In this document: piece by piece, positions 7,230 through 14,319 of the stretch
How the letters are laid out: the number at the start of each line of letters is the position of its first letter
Position numbering within the stretch: position 1 is the first letter of the stretch
Assembly (NCBI GenBank): GCA_023433855.1
Contig: JAEYTV010000588.1
Location: 1 to 14,331 of the forward strand
Length of the DNA stretch: 14,331 nucleotides
From: Pseudomonadota bacterium
GTDB lineage: Bacteria; Pseudomonadota; Alphaproteobacteria; Rhizobiales; Rhizobiaceae
Direction: 5' to 3'
Notes under the pieces: generated by a model
The model's input: only the letters and a program-made list of their open reading frames with translations
Told to the model about the DNA's origin: nothing
Databases searched by the model: none
Translations under genes and position numbers: made by a program

Positions 7230-7892
7230 ATGCCTCTGATCAGGCCTTTTGGCATCAACGAATTCTGGATCATCGTGCTGGCGGCCCAATGGACCATCGC
7301 CCTGTCGGCGATCGCCTTCGCAGGTGGTGGCGTAGGTGGTTTGTTTATTGCGTTGGCCCGTGTGTCCGACGCCAAGCTGCCCCGGCTGCTCGCCGCCGGC
7401 TTTATCCGGCTCTTCCAAGGCACCCCGCTGTTGATGCAGCTGTTTCTGGTCTTCTTCGGGCTCAACATCATGGGCTTCGGGATCAATCCATGGTTCGCCG
7501 CAGCCATCGCCTTCACCCTTCACGCCAGCGCCTTTCTTGCGGAGATCTGGCGCGGCTGCATCGAGGCCGTGCCGCCGGGGCAACGGGAAGCGGCAACCGC
7601 TTTGGGCCTGCGCTACGTCGACCGCATGCGCTATGTCATACTCCCGCAGGCCTCCAAGATTGCAGTGGCGCCCACGGTCGGGTTTCTCGTGCAGCTCATC
7701 AAGGGGACGTCGCTTGCAGCAATCATCGGCTTTACGGAACTGACCCGCCAGGGCCAGATCATCAACAACGCCACCTTCAGCCCATTTCTGGTGTTCTCCA
7801 CGGTGGCGGCGGTCTACTTTGTGCTGTGCTGGCCGCTATCTTTGCTCGCCGGCCGCATGGAAAAGAGATTCTCCCGGGCAACAACGCGCTGA
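7230..7892 (+). CDS. PAAT-family ABC transporter permease, second subunit
   Basis: Second inner-membrane subunit, 220 aa. QGTPLLMQLFLVFFGL (residues 63-78) and the EAA loop EAATALGLRYVDRMRYVILP (120-139) are the same two signatures as in the first permease, showing that the pair are diverged homologues. The KGTSLAAIIGFTEL block (about 160-173) is the usual membrane segment after the EAA loop. GGGGAG at 7216-7221 serves as ribosome-binding site before the ATG at 7230. It lies between the first permease and the receptor gene on the same strand with short gaps, so it is almost certainly co-transcribed. Confidence 0.92.
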   Translation: MPLIRPFGINEFWIIVLAAQWTIALSAIAFAGGGVGGLFIALARVSDAKLPRLLAAGFIRLFQGTPLLMQLFLVFFGLNIMGFGINPWFAAAIAFTLHASAFLAEIWRGCIEAVPPGQREAATALGLRYVDRMRYVILPQASKIAVAPTVGFLVQLIKGTSLAAIIGFTELTRQGQIINNATFSPFLVFSTVAAVYFVLCWPLSLLAGRMEKRFSRATTR

Positions 7893-7944
7893 GGAGACCC
7901 CTGCCGGAGGGAAGTTAACCCGGTATAATCGAAAGGTTAGGAAC

Positions 7945-8748
7945 ATGAACATCTCAAGACGTATGATGATGGCCGCGCTCGGTGCAGGCCTGATGATGGG
8001 CACAGCGGTTCTTCCGGCTGCCGCGCAGACAGTCGATAGCATCAAGTCGGCAGGTGTGCTGAAGGTTGGGATGCTGGTCGACTTTCCGCCCTTCGGCATC
8101 ATGAATGCGTCAAACGAACCGGACGGTTATGACGCCGATGTCGCCAAGCTTCTGGCGAAAGAATGGGGCGTCGAGGTCCAGATCGTCCCCGTGACGGGGC
8201 CCAACCGCATACCTTATCTCAAGAGCAATCAGGTGGATTTGCTGGTTGCTTCGCTCGGTATCACCGAGGAGCGCGCCAAGAGCGTCGATTTTTCGCAGCC
8301 CTATGCGGGTATTTCTATCGGGGTGTTCGGCGCCAAGGATGCGGCGGTTTCGAAGCCCGAAGACCTTTCCGGCAAGACGATTGGGGTCGCCCGCGCCTCC
8401 ACCCAGGACACCGGCGTGACCAAAGTTGCCCCGGCCGACGCCAAGATACAGCGCTTCGATGACGATGCGACTGCCGTTCAGGCGCTCCTGTCAGGCCAGG
8501 TGGATTTGATCGGTGTTTCGAACGTCGTCGCTGCGCAGATCGAAAAAGCTGCCCCGGGCCGTTTCGAGCAGAAGCTTCAGCTCAGCCAGCAGGTTCAGGG
8601 GATTGCCGTCCGCAAGGGATCGTCCGAGTTGCTGGAAGCGGTGAACGCCTTCGTCGAGAAGGCGAAGTCAAGCGGCGAACTCAACAAGATCCACGAGAAG
8701 TGGCTCGGCACGCCGCTGCCGGACTTCGTCGCGGACGACAAGAAGTAA
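7945..8748 (+). CDS. PAAT-type periplasmic solute-binding protein with atypical ligand pocket
   Basis: Periplasmic receptor of the importer, 267 aa, type II fold (GlnH/HisJ-like). A signal peptide (residues 1-28, twin Arg at 5-6, cleavage after AAAQ) precedes LKVGMLVDFPPFG. The family signature GYDADVAKLLA (61-71) and GITEERAKSVDFSQPY (105-120) are present; Arg110 is the residue that binds the ligand alpha-carboxylate in this family. By alignment with GlnH from memory, the Asp that binds the alpha-amino group (Asp157 of mature GlnH) is replaced by Ser192 in QVDLIGVSNV. This points to a carboxylate lacking an alpha-amino group, or one with an altered amine. Start: ATG at 7945, preceded by GAAAGG (7931-7936); this gives a normal signal peptide, whereas upstream in-frame starts do not. 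It is followed 25 bases later by the ATPase gene. Confidence 0.9.
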   Translation: MNISRRMMMAALGAGLMMGTAVLPAAAQTVDSIKSAGVLKVGMLVDFPPFGIMNASNEPDGYDADVAKLLAKEWGVEVQIVPVTGPNRIPYLKSNQVDLLVASLGITEERAKSVDFSQPYAGISIGVFGAKDAAVSKPEDLSGKTIGVARASTQDTGVTKVAPADAKIQRFDDDATAVQALLSGQVDLIGVSNVVAAQIEKAAPGRFEQKLQLSQQVQGIAVRKGSSELLEAVNAFVEKAKSSGELNKIHEKWLGTPLPDFVADDKK

Positions 8749-8773
8749 TAGTTGACAGAAAGGAGTTCCTCGC

Positions 8774-9553
8774 ATGACTGAGGGAGACGCAAACGCATCG
8801 GCCGAGGCCAGGCGGGGAGCTTCCGATCTGGCTGTCAGGATGGAAGGCGTCAACAAGTGGTACGGCGAGTTCCACGCGCTCAAGAATATCGATCTTGCCG
8901 TAAGCCGCGGCGAACGGATCGTCATCTGCGGCCCGTCGGGCTCGGGCAAGTCGACGCTGATCCGTTGCATCAACCAGCTTGAAACCATCAAGTCCGGCAG
9001 GATTGTCGTCGACGGACACGACCTGGCGGCCGGGCGCAAGAATGTCGATATCGTCCGCCAGGAGACCGGCATGGTCTTCCAGCAGTTCAATCTCTTCCCG
9101 CATATGACGGTGCTGGAAAACTGCACGCTGGCACCGATCAAGGTGCGCGGCGTTGCCAAGGCCGAAGCGGAGCAGACAGCCCGCAAGTTCCTGGAGCGGG
9201 TGCGCATTCCCGAACAGGCGGGAAAGTACCCGGCCCAGCTTTCCGGCGGCCAGCAGCAGCGCGTGGCGATCGCCCGGGCGCTCTGCATGAACCCGAAGAT
9301 CATGCTGTTCGATGAGCCGACCTCGGCGCTCGACCCGGAAATGGTCAAGGAAGTGCTGGACACGATGATCGACCTCGCCAGGGAAGGCATGACCATGCTA
9401 TGCGTCACCCACGAAATGGGGTTTGCACGTCAGGTTGCCGACCGGGTGATCTTTATGGACCGCGGCGAGATCCTTGAAATGGGTACGCCGGACGAGTTCT
9501 TCGGGAATCCGAAGAACGAGCGCCTGAAGATCTTCCTTGGGCAAATTTCCTGA
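8774..9553 (+). CDS. PAAT-family ABC transporter ATP-binding protein (GlnQ/HisP type)
   Basis: Cytoplasmic ATPase of the importer, 259 aa. Walker [11 protein letters not shown]-loop [15 protein letters not shown], signature [15 protein letters not shown], Walker [15 protein letters not shown] and the switch His in [10 protein letters not shown] all match the polar-amino-acid subfamily closely. About twenty extra N-terminal residues (rich in Ala, Gly and charges) precede the conserved start [11 protein letters not shown]. The ATG at 8774 is supported by AGGAG (8761-8765). With the two permeases and the receptor it makes a complete importer in the order permease, permease, receptor, ATPase. Its stop overlaps an in-frame ATG of the following dehydrogenase frame (TGATG at 9551-9555). 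Confidence 0.94.
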   Translation: MTEGDANASAEARRGASDLAVRMEGVNKWYGEFHALKNIDLAVSRGERIVICGPSGSGKSTLIRCINQLETIKSGRIVVDGHDLAAGRKNVDIVRQETGMVFQQFNLFPHMTVLENCTLAPIKVRGVAKAEAEQTARKFLERVRIPEQAGKYPAQLSGGQQQRVAIARALCMNPKIMLFDEPTSALDPEMVKEVLDTMIDLAREGMTMLCVTHEMGFARQVADRVIFMDRGEILEMGTPDEFFGNPKNERLKIFLGQIS

Positions 9554-9582
9554 TGGTCTCCCGAACGGATGGAATAAGAGAC

Positions 9583-10518
9583 ATGAAACCCGAGATCCTG
9601 CTTGTCGAACAGATGATGCCGTTCATCGAGGAGCGGCTCGATGCCGCCTACACCGTGCACCGCATGTATGATCCCGCCCAGAAGGCCACGATTGACGCGG
9701 CGCTGCCGAACATCCGGGCGGTTGCGACCGGCGGGGGCACCGGCCTTTCCAACGAGTGGATCGAGAAGATGCCGTCGCTCGGCGTCATTGCCATCAACGG
9801 TGTCGGTACCGACAAGGTGGACCTGAAGCTTGCCCGTTCGCGCAATATCGACGTGACCACAACGCCCGGCGTCCTGACCGACGACGTTGCCGATCTCGGC
9901 ATCGCCTTGATGCTTGCCGTGTTGCGCCATATCGTGAAGGGCGACGCATTCGTGCGCGCCGGCAAGTGGGGCAAGGAAGGTTTTCCGCTGGGCAACAGCC
10001 CGAAGGGCAAACGCGTCGGCATTCTCGGCCTTGGGCAGATCGGCAAGGCGTTCGGCCGCCGTGCCGAGGCGTTCGGTGCCGACATTCGCTACTGGAACCG
10101 CTCTGCGGTGACAGACACCGGCTGGAAAGCTTGCGCATCGCCAGTGGCGCTTGCCGAAGACAGCGATATCCTGTGCGTCATCGTCGCGGCCAATGCGCAG
10201 ACCCAGAACATCGTGAACGCAGATGTCCTGAAGGCGCTAGGCTCACAGGGAATCCTGATCAATATCGCCCGCGGAAGCGTCGTGGACGAGGACGCGCTTC
10301 TCGCGGCCCTGAACGATGGCACGATCGGGGCGGCCGGCCTTGATGTCTATCTCAACGAGCCGCACATCCGCGAGGACTTCTTTACCGCGCCAAACACGGT
10401 GTTGATGCCGCACCAGGGCAGCGGCACGATCGAAACCCGTGTCGCCATGGGCGAGCTGGTGCTTACCAATCTCGCCGCCTATTTCGCCGGCCAGAAGCCG
10501 CCGACCACCGTCAATTAA
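9583..10518 (+). CDS. D-isomer-specific 2-hydroxyacid dehydrogenase (glyoxylate/hydroxypyruvate reductase-like)
   Basis: Cytoplasmic NAD(P)-dependent oxidoreductase, 311 aa from the start used here, interconverting a 2-oxoacid and a D-2-hydroxyacid. The nucleotide-binding GLGQIG is at residues 149-154. The catalytic triad is visible: Arg230 (NIARGS), Glu259 (LNEP) and His277 (MPHQGS). After the second Rossmann strand the residues are YWNRS, with no Asp or Glu but an Arg, which in GhrA/GhrB/GyaR-like enzymes tends to go with NADPH preference. An in-frame ATG at 9553 overlaps the ATPase stop and would add ten residues; the family-like N-terminus KPEILLVE favours 9583, though neither start has a strong ribosome-binding site. 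Its place directly behind the importer suggests it acts on the imported acid or a breakdown product. Confidence 0.9.
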   Translation: MKPEILLVEQMMPFIEERLDAAYTVHRMYDPAQKATIDAALPNIRAVATGGGTGLSNEWIEKMPSLGVIAINGVGTDKVDLKLARSRNIDVTTTPGVLTDDVADLGIALMLAVLRHIVKGDAFVRAGKWGKEGFPLGNSPKGKRVGILGLGQIGKAFGRRAEAFGADIRYWNRSAVTDTGWKACASPVALAEDSDILCVIVAANAQTQNIVNADVLKALGSQGILINIARGSVVDEDALLAALNDGTIGAAGLDVYLNEPHIREDFFTAPNTVLMPHQGSGTIETRVAMGELVLTNLAAYFAGQKPPTTVN

Positions 10519-10533
10519 ACGAGGGAAGACCTC

Positions 10534-10851
10534 ATGATAGTTCGTCAGGCCCTGTTCGAGGGTACGATCAAGGCTGGCCGGCAAGAGGCGTTCAAGGCCT
10601 ATGTGTCGGAAAAGCTGATGCCCATGTGGCTCGCCTTCCCGGGCATCAAGGAAGTGCGTGTGCTCTACAACATCGAGCGGGACGAAGGCGCGCCGTCGTT
10701 CCCCATGGTCCTGTCCACCATGTACGAGAGCCGTGAAGCACTTGCGCAAGCGTTGGAGTCGCCCGTGCGCTACGAAAGCCGCGAAGTGACCAAGGGCCTG
10801 CTCGAGATGTTCGATGGCCACATCCACCACCACGTCTTCGATCTCGCATAG
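10534..10851 (+). CDS. Small conserved-looking protein, probable dimeric alpha+beta barrel (ferredoxin-like) fold
   Basis: A 105-aa cytoplasmic protein without signal or membrane segment. The pattern of strand (IVRQALFEGTI), helix (QEAFKAYVSEKLMPMW), strand (GIKEVRVLYNIE), strand (PMVLSTMYE), helix (REALAQALESPVR) and final strand (HIHHHVFDL) is that of small dimeric alpha-beta barrel proteins such as EthD/ABM-like families. The His cluster H96, H98, H99, H100 near the end could be catalytic or metal-binding. GAGGGAAG (about 10522-10529) precedes the ATG, 15 bases after the dehydrogenase stop, so it is in the operon. I do not recognise a specific function; a role in handling a pathway intermediate such as a lactone or oxoacid is speculation from position. 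Confidence 0.8.
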   Translation: MIVRQALFEGTIKAGRQEAFKAYVSEKLMPMWLAFPGIKEVRVLYNIERDEGAPSFPMVLSTMYESREALAQALESPVRYESREVTKGLLEMFDGHIHHHVFDLA

Positions 10852-11060
10852 ACCTGACATCCCGTCCGCGCCCGGAGTGGTAGCGTTCCACAAGCGTCGA
10901 TCCTCGTGTTTGGATCCCGCGGATGCCGGCTGAACCGCCGAATGCTGTTTTCAACTCGCTCGACGCGCAAAGAGGTCTGATCGGGTGGAAAATGGCTTTC
11001 CGTTGGGAACATCTTGGCTTACCAACAGGGGAGTGGCAGGCGACTTGATGGACGGGCCCC

Positions 11061-12263
11061 ATGAAGATTACCAGACTGGAAACGGTGCGGCTCAAGAAGC
11101 GCCCGAACCTGCTATGGGTGCTTGTCCACACGGATGAGGGCATCACGGGCCTCGGAGAAACCTTCTTCGGAGCCGAAACGGTCGAAGCCCACATTCACGA
11201 ATATATTGCTCCACGAGTGATCGGCCGCGATCCGTTGCAGATTGACGCGCTTGCTCAGGACCTCGTGGGTTATGTCGGCTTCCGATCCTCTGGCGCGGAG
11301 GTACGCGGCAACTCCGCCTTCGACATCGCACTCTGGGACATCTTCGGCAAGGCGACCGGGCAGCCGATCGCCCAGCTGCTTGGTGGCTTCACGCGTAAGG
11401 AGATCCGCACCTACAATACCTGTGCCGGTACCGAATACATCAAGAAGAATACGGGGCAGGCGACTGCCAACTACGGCTTGACGGGCGGGACGGCCTATGA
11501 CGACCTGAACGGTTTCCTGCATCGCGCCGACGAGCTTGCCGAATCGCTTCTGGCGGATGGCGTCACGGCGATGAAAATCTGGCCGTTCGATGCAGCGGCG
11601 GAGAAGACCAGAGGCCAGTACATTTCCGCCGCGGACCTCAAATCTGCGCTAGAGCCGTTTGACAAGATCCGTGCCGCGGTCGGTGACCGGATCGACATCA
11701 TGGTCGAATTCCATTCCATGTGGCAGCTGCTGCCGGCCATCCAGATCGCCAGAGAACTGGCGCCCTACAAGACCTTCTGGCACGAAGATCCCATCAAGAT
11801 GGACAGTCTCGCGAGCCTGAAGCGCTATGCGGAGATCTCCGAGGCACCGATCTCTGCATCTGAGACGCTCGCCACCCGATGGGGGTTCCGGGACTATCTG
11901 GAAACGGGCGCCGCCGGGATCGTCATGCTGGACCTATCGTGGTGCGGCGGACTATCCGAAGCCCGCAAGATTGCGTCGATGGCGGAGGCCTGGCATTCGC
12001 CAGTGGCGCCGCATGATTGCACCGGCCCGGTGGTTCTCTGCGCCTCGACGCATCTGTCACTCAATGCTCCCAATGCCCTCGTCCAGGAAAGCGTCCGCGC
12101 ATTCTACAAAACCTGGTACAGGGACCTCGTCACGGCGCTGCCCGAGGTGAGGAACGGGATGATCACCGTACCGCCGGGGCCGGGTCTCGGGATGGAGTTG
12201 AACCCGGAACTGGACCGCGCCTTCACCGTGAACCGGCGAACCTCTGACGCATCTGCTTTTTAA
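11061..12263 (+). CDS. Enolase-superfamily (mandelate racemase/muconate lactonizing) enzyme, predicted sugar-acid dehydratase
   Basis: Mg-dependent cytoplasmic enzyme, 400 aa, with N-terminal capping domain (about 1-110) and (beta/alpha)7-beta barrel. Three barrel metal ligands are visible: Glu216 (VEFHS), Glu242 (WHEDP) and Glu268 (ASETL). Asp291 and His318 (APHDCTGP) form the His-Asp dyad. The spacings 26, 26, 23 and 27 equal those I recall for mandelate racemase (195, 221, 247, 270, 297) and E. coli galactonate dehydratase. His218, two residues after the first ligand, sits where galactonate dehydratase has its general-acid His. At the end of strand two there is Lys172-Ile-Trp174 in place of the KxK motif. 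This favours dehydration of an acid sugar, substrate unknown. The ribosome-binding site is weak (GGACGGG, 11050-11056), and a 209-bp gap precedes the gene. Confidence 0.88.
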   Translation: MKITRLETVRLKKRPNLLWVLVHTDEGITGLGETFFGAETVEAHIHEYIAPRVIGRDPLQIDALAQDLVGYVGFRSSGAEVRGNSAFDIALWDIFGKATGQPIAQLLGGFTRKEIRTYNTCAGTEYIKKNTGQATANYGLTGGTAYDDLNGFLHRADELAESLLADGVTAMKIWPFDAAAEKTRGQYISAADLKSALEPFDKIRAAVGDRIDIMVEFHSMWQLLPAIQIARELAPYKTFWHEDPIKMDSLASLKRYAEISEAPISASETLATRWGFRDYLETGAAGIVMLDLSWCGGLSEARKIASMAEAWHSPVAPHDCTGPVVLCASTHLSLNAPNALVQESVRAFYKTWYRDLVTALPEVRNGMITVPPGPGLGMELNPELDRAFTVNRRTSDASAF

Positions 12264-12275
12264 GGATAGAAACAC

Positions 12276-13190
12276 ATGGATAGGTCCTCTGCCGTCAAGC
12301 TCGGGGCGTCGAGCCTTGCTGGCCCGCTCATCATGCTGTTGGGCATGCTGATGTTCGCTCTCAATGACGCCATGGGGAAGTGGCTGGTCGCCAGCTATGG
12401 GCTTGGCCAGGTGATTCTGATCCGCAGCCTCGCAGCGCTGGTGATCCTCGTCCCGATGGTGTGGAGCGCGGGGTTGCGCAATCTCGTCGTCGTCGAGCGC
12501 CCGCTCATGCAGTTCGGCCGCGTTGTCTTCTCGACGGCAGAAGTCTTCTGTTTCTATTATGCGGTGATGTACCTGCCGCTGGCGGACGTCATGACCTACT
12601 GGCTTGCCGCGCCGATCTACGTCGCGGCCGCATCACCGCTCCTGCTCGGGGAGAAGGTCGGCTGGCGCCGCTGGACGGCCATTGCCGTCGGTTTCGTGGG
12701 CGTCGTGATCACCCTGGAGCCTTCCAGCGCGATGTTCACCATGCCGGCGATCATCTCGCTGGTGGGAAGCGCGGCCTTTGCCTTCATGCTGATCTCCGGC
12801 CGTTTCCTGCGTGGAACACCGGACAGCACGCTTGTCTTCTTCCAGGTCGCCGGGGCTGGGCTGGCGGGCCTTGTTTTTGCGCCGATCGACTGGTCTCCGG
12901 TCGCCTCCACGGGTGATCTCGCGCTGCTTGGGCTGCTGGGCATCGTTGCCATGGCGGCCCATATGCTGGTCAACAGGGCTCTTAAAATATCCGATGCCGC
13001 AACGGTGGCGCCACTGCAATATACCCTTCTGCTCTGGGCCGTCATCTTCGGTTGGATGTTCTTTGGTGATCTTCCACGTCTCGGCATGCTGTTCGGCGCC
13101 GTGCTGATTGTCGCCTCCGGCCTGTTCATCTTCATCCGGGAACAGAGGCTAAAGAAACGCGAGGCCGTGCTGGCGCCGGTCCCGGAATAA
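12276..13190 (+). CDS. EamA/DMT-superfamily membrane transporter
   Basis: Integral inner-membrane protein, 304 aa, with about ten hydrophobic helices arranged as two EamA repeats (roughly residues 15-146 and 158-288). Each repeat closes with the typical block: LGEKVGWRRWTAIAVGFVG at 124-142 and FGDLPRLGMLFGAVLIVAS at 263-281. Members export or import amino acids, metabolites or nucleotide precursors; sequence does not give the substrate. It begins 12 bases after the dehydratase, with AAGGA at 12262-12266, and is the last gene before the strong terminator. It may export an intermediate of the pathway or provide a second uptake route; both are inference. Confidence 0.9.
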   Translation: MDRSSAVKLGASSLAGPLIMLLGMLMFALNDAMGKWLVASYGLGQVILIRSLAALVILVPMVWSAGLRNLVVVERPLMQFGRVVFSTAEVFCFYYAVMYLPLADVMTYWLAAPIYVAAASPLLLGEKVGWRRWTAIAVGFVGVVITLEPSSAMFTMPAIISLVGSAAFAFMLISGRFLRGTPDSTLVFFQVAGAGLAGLVFAPIDWSPVASTGDLALLGLLGIVAMAAHMLVNRALKISDAATVAPLQYTLLLWAVIFGWMFFGDLPRLGMLFGAVLIVASGLFIFIREQRLKKREAVLAPVPE

Positions 13191-13196
13191 AACAGA

Positions 13197-13226
13197 AAGC
13201 CTGCGGTCCGTTCAAACCGCAGGCTT
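13197..13226. terminator. Bidirectional rho-independent terminator between convergent genes
   Basis: A perfect 11-bp stem, AAGCCTGCGGT (13197-13207) and ACCGCAGGCTT (13216-13226), encloses an 8-base loop. It stands between the stop of the EamA transporter (13190) and the stop of the minus-strand receptor gene (13253). Downstream on the plus strand is CGTTTC, a short U tract; on the minus strand the stem is followed by TCTGTTTT, a better one. It therefore probably ends both transcripts. Confidence 0.9.
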
Positions 13227-13252
13227 CGTTTCGGACCGTCGAGAAGGATCGC

Positions 13253-14260
13253 TTACTTGCCGCGGATCTGCTTCAGTTCCGTAAGGATGCTGTCGACCAC
13301 ATCGGCGCCGATATCGCCCTTGTGCTTTTCGTAGACCACCATCGACTTCTCGCGGATGCGCTCCTGCTCTTCCGGTGCAAGGGAATTGACCTCGAGGCCG
13401 GCTGCCTTGATCTTCTCCAGCGACTCCTTGTTGAGCTGCTGGATGACCTTGCGCTCTTCATCACGGCCGACGACGGCGCATTCGCGCAAGGCGGCCTGTT
13501 CTTCAGGGGTATAGGTGTCAAAGATCGCCTTGGAGAACAGGAACAGGAAGGGCGTGTAAGCGTGGTTGGTCTCGGTCACGTACTTCTGGACCTCGAAGAA
13601 TTTCGAGGTATCGATCGTCACATAGGGGTTCTCCTGTGCGTCGATCGCCTTCGTTTCAAGCGCGGAGAAGACCTCGCCGAATGCCATCGGCGTGGCATTG
13701 GCGCCAAGGTTCTGGAAGGTGTCGAGGAAGATGTTGTTCTGCATGACGCGGACCTTCATGCCCTGCAGGTCTTCCCATTTGTTCACGGGACGGACCGAGT
13801 TTGAAAGGTTGCGGAACCCGTTTTCCCAATAGGCGAGATTGACGAGGCCGGCAGCATCGAGCTTTTCGTTCATCATGTCGCCGAACTTGCCGTCGAGCAC
13901 CTTGTAGGCTTCGTCAGCAGTGGCAAACAGGAAGGGCAGATCGAAAACGCCGAGCGCGGGAACGATGCCGACCAGCGGGGACGAGGACGTCACCACGGCT
14001 TCCTGTACGCCCGAGCGCAGAGCTTGGGTCGCCTGGAGGTCACCGCCGAGCGCACCGCCCCAGAACGCGGTGAGCTTGAGCTTGCCGCCGGACTTCTCGT
14101 CGAGGCAGGCCTGCATGGCCTTGATGCCGTTGCCGACCGGATGATCGGCGTTGATGCCGTTCGAAACGCGGATATTCCGATCGTTGAACTGCGCGAACGC
14201 AGGAACTGCGGTCGACAGCGCCAGCGCGATCGATGTGGTAGCTAGAAGCAGCTTCTTCAT
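13253..14260 (-). CDS. TRAP transporter periplasmic solute receptor (DctP family)
   Basis: Periplasmic receptor of a tripartite ATP-independent transporter, 335 aa. A clear signal peptide (residues 1-23, MKKLLL start, cleavage after AFA) leads into the mature domain. Family features are Arg150 in NGFRN, the carboxylate-binding Arg171 in GMKVRVMQN, PMAFGEVFSALETKAIDAQENP (191-212) with Asn211, and VFDLPFLF (105-112). Ligands of this family are mostly organic or sugar acids, here unidentified. The ATG is preceded on its strand by GGGAGGAC (14264-14271). No DctQ or DctM gene lies downstream, where a convergent transporter gene stands; in most operons dctP comes first. The membrane subunits would have to lie upstream beyond 14331 (Q-M-P order) or elsewhere. 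Confidence 0.93.
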   Translation of the reverse strand: MKKLLLATTSIALALSTAVPAFAQFNDRNIRVSNGINADHPVGNGIKAMQACLDEKSGGKLKLTAFWGGALGGDLQATQALRSGVQEAVVTSSSPLVGIVPALGVFDLPFLFATADEAYKVLDGKFGDMMNEKLDAAGLVNLAYWENGFRNLSNSVRPVNKWEDLQGMKVRVMQNNIFLDTFQNLGANATPMAFGEVFSALETKAIDAQENPYVTIDTSKFFEVQKYVTETNHAYTPFLFLFSKAIFDTYTPEEQAALRECAVVGRDEERKVIQQLNKESLEKIKAAGLEVNSLAPEEQERIREKSMVVYEKHKGDIGADVVDSILTELKQIRGK

Positions 14261-14305
14261 GTTGTCCTCCCTTGGACGGTTGATGGAAAGTATTGCCTCA
14301 ACGAA

Positions 14306-14319
14306 GCCAGCGCGCTGGC
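14306..14319. promoter_or_regulatory. 14-bp perfect palindrome upstream of the TRAP receptor gene
   Basis: GCCAGCGCGCTGGC is a perfect palindrome centred 53 bases upstream of the DctP start on the minus strand. It could be an operator or part of a hairpin. It could equally be chance within the end of a gene that continues past the window: one minus-strand frame is open from the edge to a TGA at 14298-14300, reading IVIVPARWLR, too little to assign. Confidence 0.3.

Noticed and set aside
7924..7929. Perfect TATAAT between the second permease and the receptor
   Set aside because: No acceptable -35 at the right distance, and the implied transcript start near 7936 would remove the ribosome-binding site at 7931-7936.
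8752..8757. Perfect -35-like TTGACA before the ATPase gene
   Set aside because: The position 17 bases downstream lies inside the coding start and reads TGACTG, not a -10 box.
8668..9408. Minus-strand open frame of 246 codons antisense to the importer ATPase
   Set aside because: Ser/Arg-rich low-information translation; the plus strand carries all ABC ATPase motifs in order.
10876..10892. LacI-operator-like AGTGGTAGCGTTCCACA in the operon gap
   Set aside because: The stem is only four matched bases with an odd-length centre, and it bears no resemblance to the 16-bp palindrome near the regulator.
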